A DNA stretch of 64,000 nucleotides from positions 19,370,501 to 19,434,500 of the forward strand of contig CM037459.1 of assembly GCA_021014325.1 (NCBI GenBank), given 5' to 3'. The first letter of the stretch is position 1, and every line of letters starts with the position of its first letter. The notes under the pieces are model-generated. The model had not been told where the DNA came from, made no database searches, and saw only the letters and a program-made list of their open reading frames with translations. Source of the stretch: Plazaster borealis. Lineage: Eukaryota; Echinodermata; Asteroidea; Forcipulatida; Labidiasteridae. Shown here in pieces: positions 1 through 12,397 of this stretch. The position numbers were made by a program, and so were the translations under genes.

Positions 1-279
1 AAGCCAAGTGCACAACAACTTTTGCGTGATTTCATTAATATATTTAACAACATCAAGGTCAGTGTTTAAAACCAGAATGGAATGATATGTAAATCAATGT
101 AACATCAAATGCGAGCAAAAATGAATACAATTTCACAATCGAAAACAATATCATTTCATAGTCGTGGTTTCAGGCGTAAGTATTAAAACCTCATAACAAA
201 ATTGATATGTATGGAAAGATTAGATCTTGATCAACACATCTACAGCAATGGGAAGATTATCAGAGTTGATTTAGAACAA

Positions 280-538
280 TAATTTGGCAAATCAGAGGGA
301 AAAGGAAACACACTAATATTATAATAATTTCCAGCTCGCCGCGAACCGCCGAGTCTCATCGGTTGATTGAGCAGTGTGAATGGAACCGAGGGGCTGCTCG
401 GAGTCTCGGTGACCCTTGAAAAGGAACTGGTGGTCCGGCAAGTGTCATCAGTATTGCTCGCTAGTAAAGCTACGTACCAAACGATTCTCTCGCATCATCT
501 CTCTCTAACTTGTTCTTGTTAAAATAGTATAGAACATC
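280..538 (+). promoter_or_regulatory. H1 promoter and 5' leader, unit 1 (type example)
   Basis: An AAACACA motif, the H1-specific box of animal H1 promoters, lies at 306-312, 233 bp before the ATG. It is followed by an AT-rich stretch (TATTATAATAATTT, 317-330) and then a GC-rich segment with a short hairpin, CCGAGGGGCTGCTCGG. No canonical TATAAA or CCAAT lies between the H1 box and the ATG, so the start site cannot be fixed from sequence. The ATG is preceded by an AT-rich leader ending in AACATC. The same block recurs upstream of the other units except 21 (partial) and 27 (absent). Confidence 0.7.
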
Positions 539-1159
539 ATGGCTACCGAGAAAAAGTCTGCAGCACCGACCCACCCTCCAGCAATCAAGATGGTGGTTGC
601 CGCTCTTGTCGCACTGAAGGAGAAAAACGGTTCGTCCAGTCAAGCTATCAGAAAGTACATCAAGGACACCTTCCAAGTCGACATTGACAGGCAGGCCGTT
701 TTCATCCGGAAAGCCCTGAAAACCGGTGTGCAGAAGGGCGTTCTTATCCAAACCAAGGGTAAGGGAGCCTCAGGTTCATTCAAATTGGACCCAGCGAAGG
801 ACAAGGCTAAGGAGCAGGCGGAGAAGGCCAAACAACGGGCCCTGGTCAAGAAAGAGAAGGAGCGAGTCAAGAAAGCAGAGCTGAAAGCCAAGAAAGCAGA
901 GAAAGACGCAGCCAAGAAGGAGAAGATCAAGAAAGCCAAGTTAAGCAAGAAGAAGTCTCCCAAGAAAAGCGCCAAGAAGACACCCACCAAGAAAGTTGCA
1001 GCCAAGAAAACAACGGCCAAGCCAACCAAGAAAACAACGGCCAAGCCAACCAAGAAAGTCGCCAAACCCAGCAAAGCCGCAAAGAGTCCAGCTCGTGCAA
1101 AGCCAAAGAAGACCACCAAAGCAGCGAAGCCCACGAAGACCACCAAACCAAAGAAGTAG
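539..1159 (+). CDS. H1: Linker histone H1, unit 1 (intact; type copy)
   Basis: Encodes a 206-residue replication-dependent linker histone that binds the nucleosome dyad and linker DNA in the nucleus and compacts chromatin. Residues 1-10 are a short N-terminal tail. Residues 11-83 form the winged-helix globular domain (H15), running from [19 protein letters not shown] through [11 protein letters not shown] to [11 protein letters not shown]. Residues 84-206 are a Lys/Ala/Pro-rich tail. Its first part (84-131) has interspersed Glu/Asp; the rest carries CDK-type sites SPKK (140-143), TPTK (148-151) and SPAR (183-186), plus a duplicated TTAKPTKK at 158-173. The length is normal for an invertebrate H1. 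The gene is intronless, with the ATG in the context AACATCATGG. The histone stem-loop follows at 1196-1211. Seventeen other units encode the identical protein. Confidence 0.97.
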   Translation: MATEKKSAAPTHPPAIKMVVAALVALKEKNGSSSQAIRKYIKDTFQVDIDRQAVFIRKALKTGVQKGVLIQTKGKGASGSFKLDPAKDKAKEQAEKAKQRALVKKEKERVKKAELKAKKAEKDAAKKEKIKKAKLSKKKSPKKSAKKTPTKKVAAKKTTAKPTKKTTAKPTKKVAKPSKAAKSPARAKPKKTTKAAKPTKTTKPKK

Positions 1160-1195
1160 TCCATTCCCGCCCGGGACAAAACAAACAAACCAAAC

Positions 1196-1230
1196 GGCTC
1201 TTTTCAGAGCCACAACTTACAAAAAGAGAC
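1196..1230 (+). terminator. Histone mRNA 3' stem-loop and downstream element, unit 1 (type example)
   Basis: GGCTCTTTTCAGAGCC (1196-1211) is a 6-bp stem with a TTTC loop, matching the metazoan replication-dependent histone stem-loop bound by SLBP. Ten nt later AAAAAGAGAC (1221-1230) resembles the purine-rich histone downstream element that pairs with U7 snRNA. This indicates non-polyadenylated, S-phase H1 mRNA. In every unit the stem-loop starts 37 nt after the stop codon. The downstream element reads AAAAGAGAC in units 7, 14 and 23, and AAAAAGAC in unit 21. Confidence 0.93.
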
Positions 1231-1616
1231 TATTACCTGCATTTGTCTTGGAATTTAAAAACAAACTCAACAATCTAATCAAGGCAGATTATTTTAATTG
1301 TGAAAAATTAAATAAAAATTCAAATATTATTAAATAAATATATAAATAAATGACTAGATGGCTAAAGTAAACAAAACATTATGTAACAATAATGGCGAAA
1401 AACAAAGAAATTACAATATAAACAAATGGAATAAATAACGTGGTGGGGGTGGGGGGGTACACGCATTAATTATAAAGAAAATGTCGGAAAGTAAGAGTGT
1501 ATCAACTTCCATGTGATCCCACTGCTTGATTTTCGGCCCGAAACGCCAGCAACTAATAATGCTCAAAATAATAAAAAACGAGTTTGATTTATCTGAAATG
1601 TCGGAAGCCAAGTGCA
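1231..1616 (+). repeat. H1 intergenic spacer with G-tract, unit 1 (type example)
   Basis: AT-rich DNA with no ORF conserved beyond shadows. It contains a G-rich tract, G5-T-G7, at 1445-1457. The second G-run varies between units from about 5 to 13 G. A small palindrome, TTTCGGCCCGAAA, follows. The spacer is the main site of length change: most shortened units break at the G-tract. Confidence 0.85.
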
Positions 1617-2143
1617 CAACAACTTTTGCGTGATTTCATTAATATATTTAACAACATCAAGGTCAGTGTTTAAAACCAGAATGGAATGATATGTAAATCA
1701 ATGTAACATCAAATGCGAGCAAAAAATGAATACAATTTCACAATCGAAAACAATATCATTTCATAGTCGTGGTTTCAGGCGTAAGTATTAAAGCCTCATA
1801 ACAAAATTGATATGTATGGAAAGATTAGATCTTGATCAACACATCTACAGCAATGGGAAGATTATCAGAGTTGATTTAGAACAATAATTTGGCAAATCAG
1901 AGGGAAAAGGAAACACACTAATATTATAATAATTTCCAGCTCGCCGCGAACCGCCGAGTCTCATCGGTTGATTGAGCAGTGTGAATGGAACCGAGGGGCT
2001 GCTCGGAGTCTCGGTGACCCTTGAAAAGGAACTGGTGGTCCGGCAAGTGTCATCAGTATTGCTCGCTAGTAAAGCTACGTACCAAACGATTCTCTCGCAT
2101 CATCTCTCTCTAACTTGTTCTTGTTAAAATAGTATAGAACATC

Positions 2144-2763
2144 ATGGCTACCGAGAAAAAGTCTGCAGCACCGACCCACCCTCCAGCAATCAAGATGGTG
2201 GTTGCCGCTCTTGTCGCACTGAAGGAGAAAAACGGTTCGTCCAGTCAAGCTATCAGAAAGTACATCAAGGACACCTTCCAAGTCGACATTGACAGGCAGG
2301 CCGTTTTCATCCGGAAAGCCCTGAAAACCGGTGTGCAGAAGGGCGTTCTTATCCAAACCAAGGGTAAGGAGCCTCAGGTTCATTCAAATTGGACCCAGCG
2401 AAGGACAAGGCTAAGGAGCAGGCGGAGAAGGCCAAACAACGGGCCCTGGTCAAGAAAGAGAAGGAGCGAGTCAAGAAAGCAGAGCTGAAAGCCAAGAAAG
2501 CAGAGAAAGACGCAGCCAAGAAGGAGAAGATCAAGAAAGCCAAGTTAAGCAAGAAGAAGTCTCCCAAGAAAAGCGCCAAGAAGACACCCACCAAGAAAGT
2601 TGCAGCCAAGAAAACAACGGCCAAGCCAACCAAGAAAACAACGGCCAAGCCAACCAAGAAAGTCGCCAAACCCAGCAAAGCCGCAAAGAGTCCAGCTCGT
2701 GCAAAGCCAAAGAAGACCACCAAAGCAGCGAAGCCCACGAAGACCACCAAACCAAAGAAGTAG
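2144..2763 (+). pseudogene. H1: H1 unit 2, 1-base frameshift after residue 75
   Basis: One G is missing in GGTAAGGGAGCC (GGG to GG). The protein keeps the globular domain up to residue 75, then runs 39 residues in another frame and stops at 2488. That alternative tail is still basic (12 Arg, 2 Lys). The remaining tail ORF is open but out of frame. Stem-loop at 2800-2815. A homopolymer sequencing error is a possible explanation. Confidence 0.8.
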
Positions 2764-3750
2764 TCCATTCCCGCCCGGGACAAAACAAACAAACCAAACG
2801 GCTCTTTTCAGAGCCACAACTTACAAAAAGAGACTATTACCTGCATTTGTCTTGGAATTTAAAAACAAACTCAACAATCTAATCAAGGCAGATTATTTTA
2901 ATTGTGAAAAATTAAATAAAAAATTCAAATATTATTAAATAAATATATAAATAAATGACTAGATGGCTAAAGTAAACAAAACATTATGTAACAATAATGG
3001 CGAAAAACAAAGAAATTACAATATAAACAAATGGAATAAATAACGTGGTGGGGGTGGGGGGGTACACGCATTAATTATAAAGAAAATGTCGGAAAGTAAG
3101 AGTGTATCAACTTCCATGTGATCCCACTGCTTGATTTTCGGCCCGAAACGCCAGCAACTAATAATGCTCAAAATAATAAAAAAAACGAGTTTGATTTATC
3201 TGAAATGTCGGAAGCCAAGTGCACAACAACTTTTGCGTGATTTCATTAATATATTTAACAACATCAAGGTCAGTGTTTAAAACCAGAATGGAATGATATG
3301 TAAATCAATGTAACATCAAATGCGAGCAAAAAATGAATACAATTTCACAATCGAAAACAATATCATTTCATAGTCGTGGTTTCAGGCGTAAGTATTAAAG
3401 CCTCATAACAAAATTGATATGTATGGAAAGATTAGATCTTGATCAACACATCTACAGCAATGGGAAGATTATCAGAGTTGATTTAGAACAATAATTTGGC
3501 AAATCAGAGGGAAAAGGAAACACACTAATATTATAATAATTTCCAGCTCGCCGCGAACCGCCGAGTCTCATCGGTTGATTGAGCAGTGTGAATGGAACCG
3601 AGGGGCTGCTCGGAGTCTCGGTGACCCTTGAAAAGGAACTGGTGGTCCGGCAAGTGTCATCAGTATTGCTCGCTAGTAAAGCTACGTACCAAACGATTCT
3701 CTCGCATCATCTCTCTCTAACTTGTTCTTGTTAAAATAGTATAGAACATC

Positions 3751-4370
3751 ATGGCTACCGAGAAAAAGTCTGCAGCACCGACCCACCCTCCAGCAATCAA
3801 GATGGTGGTTGCCGCTCTTGTCGCACTGAAGGAGAAAAACGGTTCGTCCAGTCAAGCTATCAGAAAGTACATCAAGGACACCTTCCAAGTCGACATTGAC
3901 AGGCAGGCCGTTTTCATCCGGAAAGCCCTGAAAACCGGTGTGCAGAAGGGCGTTCTTATCCAAACCAAGGGTAAGGAGCCTCAGGTTCATTCAAATTGGA
4001 CCCAGCGAAGGACAAGGCTAAGGAGCAGGCGGAGAAGGCCAAACAACGGGCCCTGGTCAAGAAAGAGAAGGAGCGAGTCAAGAAAGCAGAGCTGAAAGCC
4101 AAGAAAGCAGAGAAAGACGCAGCCAAGAAGGAGAAGATCAAGAAAGCCAAGTTAAGCAAGAAGAAGTCTCCCAAGAAAAGCGCCAAGAAGACACCCACCA
4201 AGAAAGTTGCAGCCAAGAAAACAACGGCCAAGCCAACCAAGAAAACAACGGCCAAGCCAACCAAGAAAGTCGCCAAACCCAGCAAAGCCGCAAAGAGTCC
4301 AGCTCGTGCAAAGCCAAAGAAGACCACCAAAGCAGCGAAGCCCACGAAGACCACCAAACCAAAGAAGTAG
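3751..4370 (+). pseudogene. H1: H1 unit 3, same frameshift as unit 2
   Basis: Carries the same missing G, with a premature stop ending at 4095. Units 2 and 3 also share spacer variants, such as AAAGCCTC in place of AAAACCTC, which suggests a recent duplication. Stem-loop at 4407-4422. Confidence 0.8.
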
Positions 4371-5357
4371 TCCATTCCCGCCCGGGACAAAACAAACAAA
4401 CCAAACGGCTCTTTTCAGAGCCACAACTTACAAAAAGAGACTATTACCTGCATTTGTCTTGGAATTTAAAAACAAACTCAACAATCTAATCAAGGCAGAT
4501 TATTTTAATTGTGAAAAATTAAATAAAAAATTCAAATATTATTAAATAAATATATAAATAAATGACTAGATGGCTAAAGTAAACAAAACATTATGTAACA
4601 ATAATGGCGAAAAACAAAGAAATTACAATATAAACAAATGGAATAAATAACGTGGTGGGGGTGGGGGGGTACACGCATTAATTATAAAGAAAATGTCGGA
4701 AAGTAAGAGTGTATCAACTTCCATGTGATCCCACTGCTTGATTTTCGGCCCGAAACGCCAGCAACTAATAATGCTCAAAATAATAAAAAAAACGAGTTTG
4801 ATTTATCTGAAATGTCGGAAGCCAAGTGCACAACAACTTTTGCGTGATTTCATTAATATATTTAACAACATCAAGGTCAGTGTTTAAAACCAGAATGGAA
4901 TGATATGTAAATCAATGTAACATCAAATGCGAGCAAAAAATGAATACAATTTCACAATCGAAAACAATATCATTTCATAGTCGTGGTTTCAGGCGTAAGT
5001 ATTAAAACCTCATAACAAAATTGATATGTATGGAAAGATTAGATCTTGATCAACACATCTACAGCAATGGGAAGATTATCAGAGTTGATTTAGAACAATA
5101 ATTTGGCAAATCAGAGGGAAAAGGAAACACACTAATATTATAATAATTTCCAGCTCGCCGCGAACCGCCGAGTCTCATCGGTTGATTGAGCAGTGTGAAT
5201 GGAACCGAGGGGCTGCTCGGAGTCTCGGTGACCCTTGAAAAGGAACTGGTGGTCCGGCAAGTGTCATCAGTATTGCTCGCTAGTAAAGCTACGTACCAAA
5301 CGATTCTCTCGCATCATCTCTCTCTAACTTGTTCTTGTTAAAATAGTATAGAACATC

Positions 5358-5978
5358 ATGGCTACCGAGAAAAAGTCTGCAGCACCGACCCACCCTCCAG
5401 CAATCAAGATGGTGGTTGCCGCTCTTGTCGCACTGAAGGAGAAAAACGGTTCGTCCAGTCAAGCTATCAGAAAGTACATCAAGGACACCTTCCAAGTCGA
5501 CATTGACAGGCAGGCCGTTTTCATCCGGAAAGCCCTGAAAACCGGTGTGCAGAAGGGCGTTCTTATCCAAACCAAGGGTAAGGGAGCCTCAGGTTCATTC
5601 AAATTGGACCCAGCGAAGGACAAGGCTAAGGAGCAGGCGGAGAAGGCCAAACAACGGGCCCTGGTCAAGAAAGAGAAGGAGCGAGTCAAGAAAGCAGAGC
5701 TGAAAGCCAAGAAAGCAGAGAAAGACGCAGCCAAGAAGGAGAAGATCAAGAAAGCCAAGTTAAGCAAGAAGAAGTCTCCCAAGAAAAGCGCCAAGAAGAC
5801 ACCCACCAAGAAAGTTGCAGCCAAGAAAACAACGGCCAAGCCAACCAAGAAAACAACGGCCAAGCCAACCAAGAAAGTCGCCAAACCCAGCAAAGCCGCA
5901 AAGAGTCCAGCTCGTGCAAAGCCAAAGAAGACCACCAAAGCAGCGAAGCCCACGAAGACCACCAAACCAAAGAAGTAG
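5358..5978 (+). CDS. H1: Linker histone H1, unit 4 (intact)
   Basis: Protein identical to unit 1. Stem-loop at 6015-6030. Left-type spacer, with no ATATTTTAAT insertion after the stem-loop. Confidence 0.95.
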   Translation: MATEKKSAAPTHPPAIKMVVAALVALKEKNGSSSQAIRKYIKDTFQVDIDRQAVFIRKALKTGVQKGVLIQTKGKGASGSFKLDPAKDKAKEQAEKAKQRALVKKEKERVKKAELKAKKAEKDAAKKEKIKKAKLSKKKSPKKSAKKTPTKKVAAKKTTAKPTKKTTAKPTKKVAKPSKAAKSPARAKPKKTTKAAKPTKTTKPKK

Positions 5979-6963
5979 TCCATTCCCGCCCGGGACAAAA
6001 CAAACAAACCAAACGGCTCTTTTCAGAGCCACAACTTACAAAAAGAGACTATTACCTGCATTTGTCTTGGAATTTAAAAACAAACTCAACAATCTAATCA
6101 AGGCAGATTATTTTAATTGTGAAAAATTAAATAAAAATTCAAATATTATTAAATAAATATATAAATAAATGACTAGATGGCTAAAGTAAACAAAACATTA
6201 TGTAACAATAATGGCGAAAAACAAAGAAATTACAATATAAACAAATGGAATAAATAACGTGGTGGGGGTGGGGGGGGGTACACGCATTAATTATAAAGAA
6301 AATGTCGGAAAGTAAGAGTGTATCAACTTCCATGTGATCCCACTGCTTGATTTTCGGCCCGAAACGCCAGCAACTAATAATGCTCAAAATAATAAAAAAC
6401 GAGTTTGATTTATCTGAAATGTCGGAAGCCAAGTGCACAACAACTTTTGCGTGATTTCATTAATATATTTAACAACATCAAGGTCAGTGTTTAAAACCAG
6501 AATGGAATGATATGTAAATCAATGTAACATCAAATGCGAGCAAAAAATGAATACAATTTCACAATCGAAAACAATATCATTTCATAGTCGTGGTTTCAGG
6601 CGTAAGTATTAAAACCTCATAACAAAATTGATATGTATGGAAAGATTAGATCTTGATCAACACATCTACAGCAATGGGAAGATTATCAGAGTTGATTTAG
6701 AACAATAATTTGGCAAATCAGAGGAAAAGGAAACACACTAATATTATAATAATTTCCAGCTCGCCGCGAACCGCCGAGTCTCATCGGTTGATTGAGCAGT
6801 GTGAATGGAACCGAGGGGCTGCTCGGAGTCTCGGTGACCCTTGAAAAGGAACTGGTGGTCCGGCAAGTGTCATCAGTATTGCTCGCTAGTAAAGCTACGT
6901 ACCAAACGATTCTCTCGCATCATCTCTCTCTAACTTGTTCTTGTTAAAATAGTATAGAACATC

Positions 6964-7584
6964 ATGGCTACCGAGAAAAAGTCTGCAGCACCGACCCACC
7001 CTCCAGCAATCAAGATGGTGGTTGCCGCTCTTGTCGCACTGAAGGAGAAAAACGGTTCGTCCAGTCAAGCTATCAGAAAGTACATCAAGGACACCTTCCA
7101 AGTCGACATTGACAGGCAGGCCGTTTTCATCCGGAAAGCCCTGAAAACCGGTGTGCAGAAGGGCGTTCTTATCCAAACCAAGGGTAAGGGAGCCTCAGGT
7201 TCATTCAAATTGGACCCAGCGAAGGACAAGGCTAAGGAGCAGGCGGAGAAGGCCAAACAACGGGCCCTGGTCAAGAAAGAGAAGGAGCGAGTCAAGAAAG
7301 CAGAGCTGAAAGCCAAGAAAGCAGAGAAAGACGCAGCCAAGAAGGAGAAGATCAAGAAAGCCAAGTTAAGCAAGAAGAAGTCTCCCAAGAAAAGCGCCAA
7401 GAAGACACCCACCAAGAAAGTTGCAGCCAAGAAAACAACGGCCAAGCCAACCAAGAAAACAACGGCCAAGCCAACCAAGAAAGTCGCCAAACCCAGCAAA
7501 GCCGCAAAGAGTCCAGCTCGTGCAAAGCCAAAGAAGACCACCAAAGCAGCGAAGCCCACGAAGACCACCAAACCAAAGAAGTAG
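6964..7584 (+). CDS. H1: Linker histone H1, unit 5 (intact)
   Basis: Protein identical to unit 1. Stem-loop at 7621-7636. The promoter lacks one G next to the H1 box (GAGGAAAAGG). Confidence 0.95.
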   Translation: MATEKKSAAPTHPPAIKMVVAALVALKEKNGSSSQAIRKYIKDTFQVDIDRQAVFIRKALKTGVQKGVLIQTKGKGASGSFKLDPAKDKAKEQAEKAKQRALVKKEKERVKKAELKAKKAEKDAAKKEKIKKAKLSKKKSPKKSAKKTPTKKVAAKKTTAKPTKKTTAKPTKKVAKPSKAAKSPARAKPKKTTKAAKPTKTTKPKK

Positions 7585-8573
7585 TCCATTCCCGCCCGGG
7601 ACAAAACAAACAAACCAAACGGCTCTTTTCAGAGCCACAACTTACAAAAAGAGACTATTACCTGCATTTGTCTTGGAATTTAAAAACAAACTCAACAATC
7701 TAATCAAGGCAGATTATTTTAATTGTGAAAAATTAAATAAAAATTCAAATATTATTAAATAAATATATAAATAAATGACTAGATGGCTAAAGTAAACAAA
7801 ACATTATGTAACAATAATGGCGAAAAACAAAGAAATTACAATATAAACAAATGGAATAAATAACGTGGTGGGGGTGGGGGGGGGGGTACACGCATTAATT
7901 ATAAAGAAAATGTCGGAAAGTAAGAGTGTATCAACTTCCATGTGATCCCACTGCTTGATTTTCGGCCCGAAACGCCAGCAACTAATAATGCTCAAAATAA
8001 TAAAAAAAACGAGTTTGATTTATCTGAAATGTCGGAAGCCAAGTGCACAACAACTTTTGCGTGATTTCATTAATATATTTAACAACATCAAGGTCAGTGT
8101 TTAAAACCAGAATGGAATGATATGTAAATCAATGTAACATCAAATGCGAGCAAAAAATGAATACAATTTCACAATCGAAAACAATATCATTTCATAGTCG
8201 TGGTTTCAGGCGTAAGTATTAAAGCCTCATAACAAAATTGATATGTATGGAAAGATTAGATCTTGATCAACACATCTACAGCAATGGGAAGATTATCAGA
8301 GTTGATTTAGAACAATAATTTGGCAAATCAGAGGAAAAGGAAACACACTAATATTATAATAATTTCCAGCTCGCCGCGAACCGCCGAGTCTCATCGGTTG
8401 ATTGAGCAGTGTGAATGGAACCGAGGGGCTGCTCGGAGTCTCGGTGACCCTTGAAAAGGAACTGGTGGTCCGGCAAGTGTCATCAGTATTGCTCGCTAGT
8501 AAAGCTACGTACCAAACGATTCTCTCGCATCATCTCTCTCTAACTTGTTCTTGTTAAAATAGTATAGAACATC

Positions 8574-9194
8574 ATGGCTACCGAGAAAAAGTCTGCAGCA
8601 CCGACCCACCCTCCAGCAATCAAGATGGTGGTTGCCGCTCTTGTCGCACTGAAGGAGAAAAACGGTTCGTCCAGTCAAGCTATCAGAAAGTACATCAAGG
8701 ACACCTTCCAAGTCGACATTGACAGGCAGGCCGTTTTCATCCGGAAAGCCCTGAAAACCGGTGTGCAGAAGGGCGTTCTTATCCAAACCAAGGGTAAGGG
8801 AGCCTCAGGTTCATTCAAATTGGACCCAGCGAAGGACAAGGCTAAGGAGCAGGCGGAGAAGGCCAAACAACGGGCCCTGGTCAAGAAAGAGAAGGAGCGA
8901 GTCAAGAAAGCAGAGCTGAAAGCCAAGAAAGCAGAGAAAGACGCAGCCAAGAAGGAGAAGATCAAGAAAGCCAAGTTAAGCAAGAAGAAGTCTCCCAAGA
9001 AAAGCGCCAAGAAGACACCCACCAAGAAAGTTGCAGCCAAGAAAACAACGGCCAAGCCAACCAAGAAAACAACGGCCAAGCCAACCAAGAAAGTCGCCAA
9101 ACCCAGCAAAGCCGCAAAGAGTCCAGCTCGTGCAAAGCCAAAGAAGACCACCAAAGCAGCGAAGCCCACGAAGACCACCAAACCAAAGAAGTAG
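8574..9194 (+). CDS. H1: Linker histone H1, unit 6 (intact)
   Basis: Protein identical to unit 1. Stem-loop at 9231-9246. It combines the AAAGCCTC spacer variant with the short GAGGAAAAGG promoter variant, so it is a mosaic of two unit types. Confidence 0.95.
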   Translation: MATEKKSAAPTHPPAIKMVVAALVALKEKNGSSSQAIRKYIKDTFQVDIDRQAVFIRKALKTGVQKGVLIQTKGKGASGSFKLDPAKDKAKEQAEKAKQRALVKKEKERVKKAELKAKKAEKDAAKKEKIKKAKLSKKKSPKKSAKKTPTKKVAAKKTTAKPTKKTTAKPTKKVAKPSKAAKSPARAKPKKTTKAAKPTKTTKPKK

Positions 9195-10167
9195 TCCATT
9201 CCCGCCCGGGACAAAACAAACAAACCAAACGGCTCTTTTCAGAGCCACAACTTACAAAAAGAGACTATTACCTGCATTTGTCTTGGAATTTAAAAACAAA
9301 CTCAACAATCTAATCAAGGCAGATTATTTTAATTGTGAAAAATTAAATAAAAAATTCAAATATTATTAAATAAATATATAAATAAATGACTAGATGGCTA
9401 AAGTAAACAAAACATTATGTAACAATAATGGCGAAAAACAAAGAAATTACAATATAAACAAATGGAATAAATAACGTGGTGGGGGTGGGGGGGTACACGC
9501 ATTAATTATAAAGAAAATGTCGGAAAGTAAGAGTGTATCAACTTCCATGTGATCCCACTGCTTGATTTTCGGCCCGAAACGCCAGCAACTAATAATGCTC
9601 AAAATAATAAAAAACGAGTTTGATTTATCTGAAATGTCGGAAGCCAAGTGCACAACAACTTTTGCGTGATTTCATTAATATATTTAACAACATCAAGGTC
9701 AGTGTTTAAAACCAGAATGGAATGATATGTAAATCAATGTAACATCAAATGCGAGCAAAAAATGAATACAATTTCACAATCGAAAACAATATCATTTCAT
9801 AGTCGTGGTTTCAGGCGTAAGTATTAAAGCCTCATAACAAAATTGATATGTATGGAAAGATTAGATCTTGATCAACACATCTACAGCAATGGGAAGATTA
9901 TCAGAGTTGATTTAGAACAATAATTTGGCAAATCAGAGGGAAAAGGAAACACACTAATATTATAATAATTTCCAGCTCGCCGCGAACCGCCGAGTCTCAT
10001 CGGTTGATTGAGCAGTGTGAATGGAACCGGAGTCTCGGTGACCCTTGAAAAGGAACTGGTGGTCCGGCAAGTGTCATCAGTATTGCTCGCTAGTAAAGCT
10101 ACGTACCAAACGATTCTCTCGCATCATCTCTCTCTAACTTGTTCTTGTTAAAATAGTATAGAACATC

Positions 10168-10788
10168 ATGGCTACCGAGAAAAAGTCTGCAGCACCGACC
10201 CACCCTCCAGCAATCAAGATGGTGGTTGCCGCTCTTGTCGCACTGAAGGAGAAAAACGGTTCGTCCAGTCAAGCTATCAGAAAGTACATCAAGGACACCT
10301 TCCAAGTCGACATTGACAGGCAGGCCGTTTTCATCCGGAAAGCCCTGAAAACCGGTGTGCAGAAGGGCGTTCTTATCCAAACCAAGGGTAAGGGAGCCTC
10401 AGGTTCATTCAAATTGGACCCAGCGAAGGACAAGGCTAAGGAGCAGGCGGAGAAGGCCAAACAACGGGCCCTGGTCAAGAAAGAGAAGGAGCGAGTCAAG
10501 AAAGCAGAGCTGAAAGCCAAGAAAGCAGAGAAAGACGCAGCCAAGAAGGAGAAGATCAAGAAAGCCAAGTTAAGCAAGAAGAAGTCTCCCAAGAAAAGCG
10601 CCAAGAAGACACCCACCAAGAAAGTTGCAGCCAAGAAAACAACGGCCAAGCCAACCAAGAAAACAACGGCCAAGCCAACCAAGAAAGTCGCCAAACCCAG
10701 CAAAGCCGCAAAGAGTCCAGCTCGTGCAAAGCCAAAGAAGACCACCAAAGCAGCGAAGCCCACGAAGACCACCAAACCAAAGAAGTAG
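10168..10788 (+). CDS. H1: Linker histone H1, unit 7 (intact; promoter hairpin deleted)
   Basis: Protein identical to unit 1. Thirteen bases of the leader hairpin are missing near 10030 (GGAACCGGAGTC). The downstream element has one A fewer (AAAAGAGAC). Unit 14 shares both variants. Stem-loop at 10825-10840. Confidence 0.95.
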   Translation: MATEKKSAAPTHPPAIKMVVAALVALKEKNGSSSQAIRKYIKDTFQVDIDRQAVFIRKALKTGVQKGVLIQTKGKGASGSFKLDPAKDKAKEQAEKAKQRALVKKEKERVKKAELKAKKAEKDAAKKEKIKKAKLSKKKSPKKSAKKTPTKKVAAKKTTAKPTKKTTAKPTKKVAKPSKAAKSPARAKPKKTTKAAKPTKTTKPKK

Positions 10789-11776
10789 TCCATTCCCGCC
10801 CGGGACAAAACAAACAAACCAAACGGCTCTTTTCAGAGCCACAACTTACAAAAGAGACTATTACCTGCATTTGTCTTGGAATTTAAAAACAAACTCAACA
10901 ATCTAATCAAGGCAGATTATTTTAATTGTGAAAAATTAAATAAAAATTCAAATATTATTAAATAAATATATAAATAAATGACTAGATGGCTAAAGTAAAC
11001 AAAACATTATGTAACAATAATGGCGAAAAACAAAGAAATTACAATATAAACAAATGGAATAAATAACGTGGTGGGGGTGGGGGGGGGGTACACGCATTAA
11101 TTATAAAGAAAATGTCGGAAAGTAAGAGTGTATCAACTTCCATGTGATCCCACTGCTTGATTTTCGGCCCGAAACGCCAGCAACTAATAATGCTCAAAAT
11201 AATAAAAAAAACGAGTTTGATTTATCTGAAATGTCGGAAGCCAAGTGCACAACAACTTTTGCGTGATTTCATTAATATATTTAACAACATCAAGGTCAGT
11301 GTTTAAAACCAGAATGGAATGATATGTAAATCAATGTAACATCAAATGCGAGCAAAAAATGAATACAATTTCACAATCGAAAACAATATCATTTCATAGT
11401 CGTGGTTTCAGGCGTAAGTATTAAAGCCTCATAACAAAATTGATATGTATGGAAAGATTAGATCTTGATCAACACATCTACAGCAATGGGAAGATTATCA
11501 GAGTTGATTTAGAACAATAATTTGGCAAATCAGAGGGAAAAGGAAACACACTAATATTATAATAATTTCCAGCTCGCCGCGAACCGCCGAGTCTCATCGG
11601 TTGATTGAGCAGTGTGAATGGAACCGAGGGGCTGCTCGGAGTCTCGGTGACCCTTGAAAAGGAACTGGTGGTCCGGCAAGTGTCATCAGTATTGCTCGCT
11701 AGTAAAGCTACGTACCAAACGATTCTCTCGCATCATCTCTCTCTAACTTGTTCTTGTTAAAATAGTATAGAACATC

Positions 11777-12397
11777 ATGGCTACCGAGAAAAAGTCTGCA
11801 GCACCGACCCACCCTCCAGCAATCAAGATGGTGGTTGCCGCTCTTGTCGCACTGAAGGAGAAAAACGGTTCGTCCAGTCAAGCTATCAGAAAGTACATCA
11901 AGGACACCTTCCAAGTCGACATTGACAGGCAGGCCGTTTTCATCCGGAAAGCCCTGAAAACCGGTGTGCAGAAGGGCGTTCTTATCCAAACCAAGGGTAA
12001 GGGAGCCTCAGGTTCATTCAAATTGGACCCAGCGAAGGACAAGGCTAAGGAGCAGGCGGAGAAGGCCAAACAACGGGCCCTGGTCAAGAAAGAGAAGGAG
12101 CGAGTCAAGAAAGCAGAGCTGAAAGCCAAGAAAGCAGAGAAAGACGCAGCCAAGAAGGAGAAGATCAAGAAAGCCAAGTTAAGCAAGAAGAAGTCTCCCA
12201 AGAAAAGCGCCAAGAAGACACCCACCAAGAAAGTTGCAGCCAAGAAAACAACGGCCAAGCCAACCAAGAAAACAACGGCCAAGCCAACCAAGAAAGTCGC
12301 CAAACCCAGCAAAGCCGCAAAGAGTCCAGCTCGTGCAAAGCCAAAGAAGACCACCAAAGCAGCGAAGCCCACGAAGACCACCAAACCAAAGAAGTAG
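11777..12397 (+). CDS. H1: Linker histone H1, unit 8 (intact)
   Basis: Protein identical to unit 1. Stem-loop at 12434-12449. The spacer after it has a 2-bp TG insertion (CCATGTGTGATCC) near 12752. Confidence 0.95.
   Translation: MATEKKSAAPTHPPAIKMVVAALVALKEKNGSSSQAIRKYIKDTFQVDIDRQAVFIRKALKTGVQKGVLIQTKGKGASGSFKLDPAKDKAKEQAEKAKQRALVKKEKERVKKAELKAKKAEKDAAKKEKIKKAKLSKKKSPKKSAKKTPTKKVAAKKTTAKPTKKTTAKPTKKVAKPSKAAKSPARAKPKKTTKAAKPTKTTKPKK

Noticed and set aside
170..334. Possible 5' UTR intron in the H1 promoter (GTAAGT near 176, TTTCCAG near 332)
   Set aside because: Replication-dependent H1 genes are normally intronless, and unit 21 lacks the donor side entirely. Not supported without transcript data.
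640..1188. Long hydrophobic - strand ORF (182 codons) opposite each H1 gene, resembling a membrane protein
   Set aside because: It is the antisense reading of Lys/Ala-rich H1 codons (CTT/CTTG runs). It repeats exactly with H1 and has no independent support.
996..1337. QPRK-repeat ORF overlapping the H1 tail in another + frame
   Set aside because: Frame shadow of the H1 tail; it runs through the stem-loop into the spacer.
1411..1617. Spacer - strand ORF beginning MHLASDISDK
   Set aside because: Its end changes with the G-tract length in each unit, and it is absent from shortened units. It is not a conserved coding frame.
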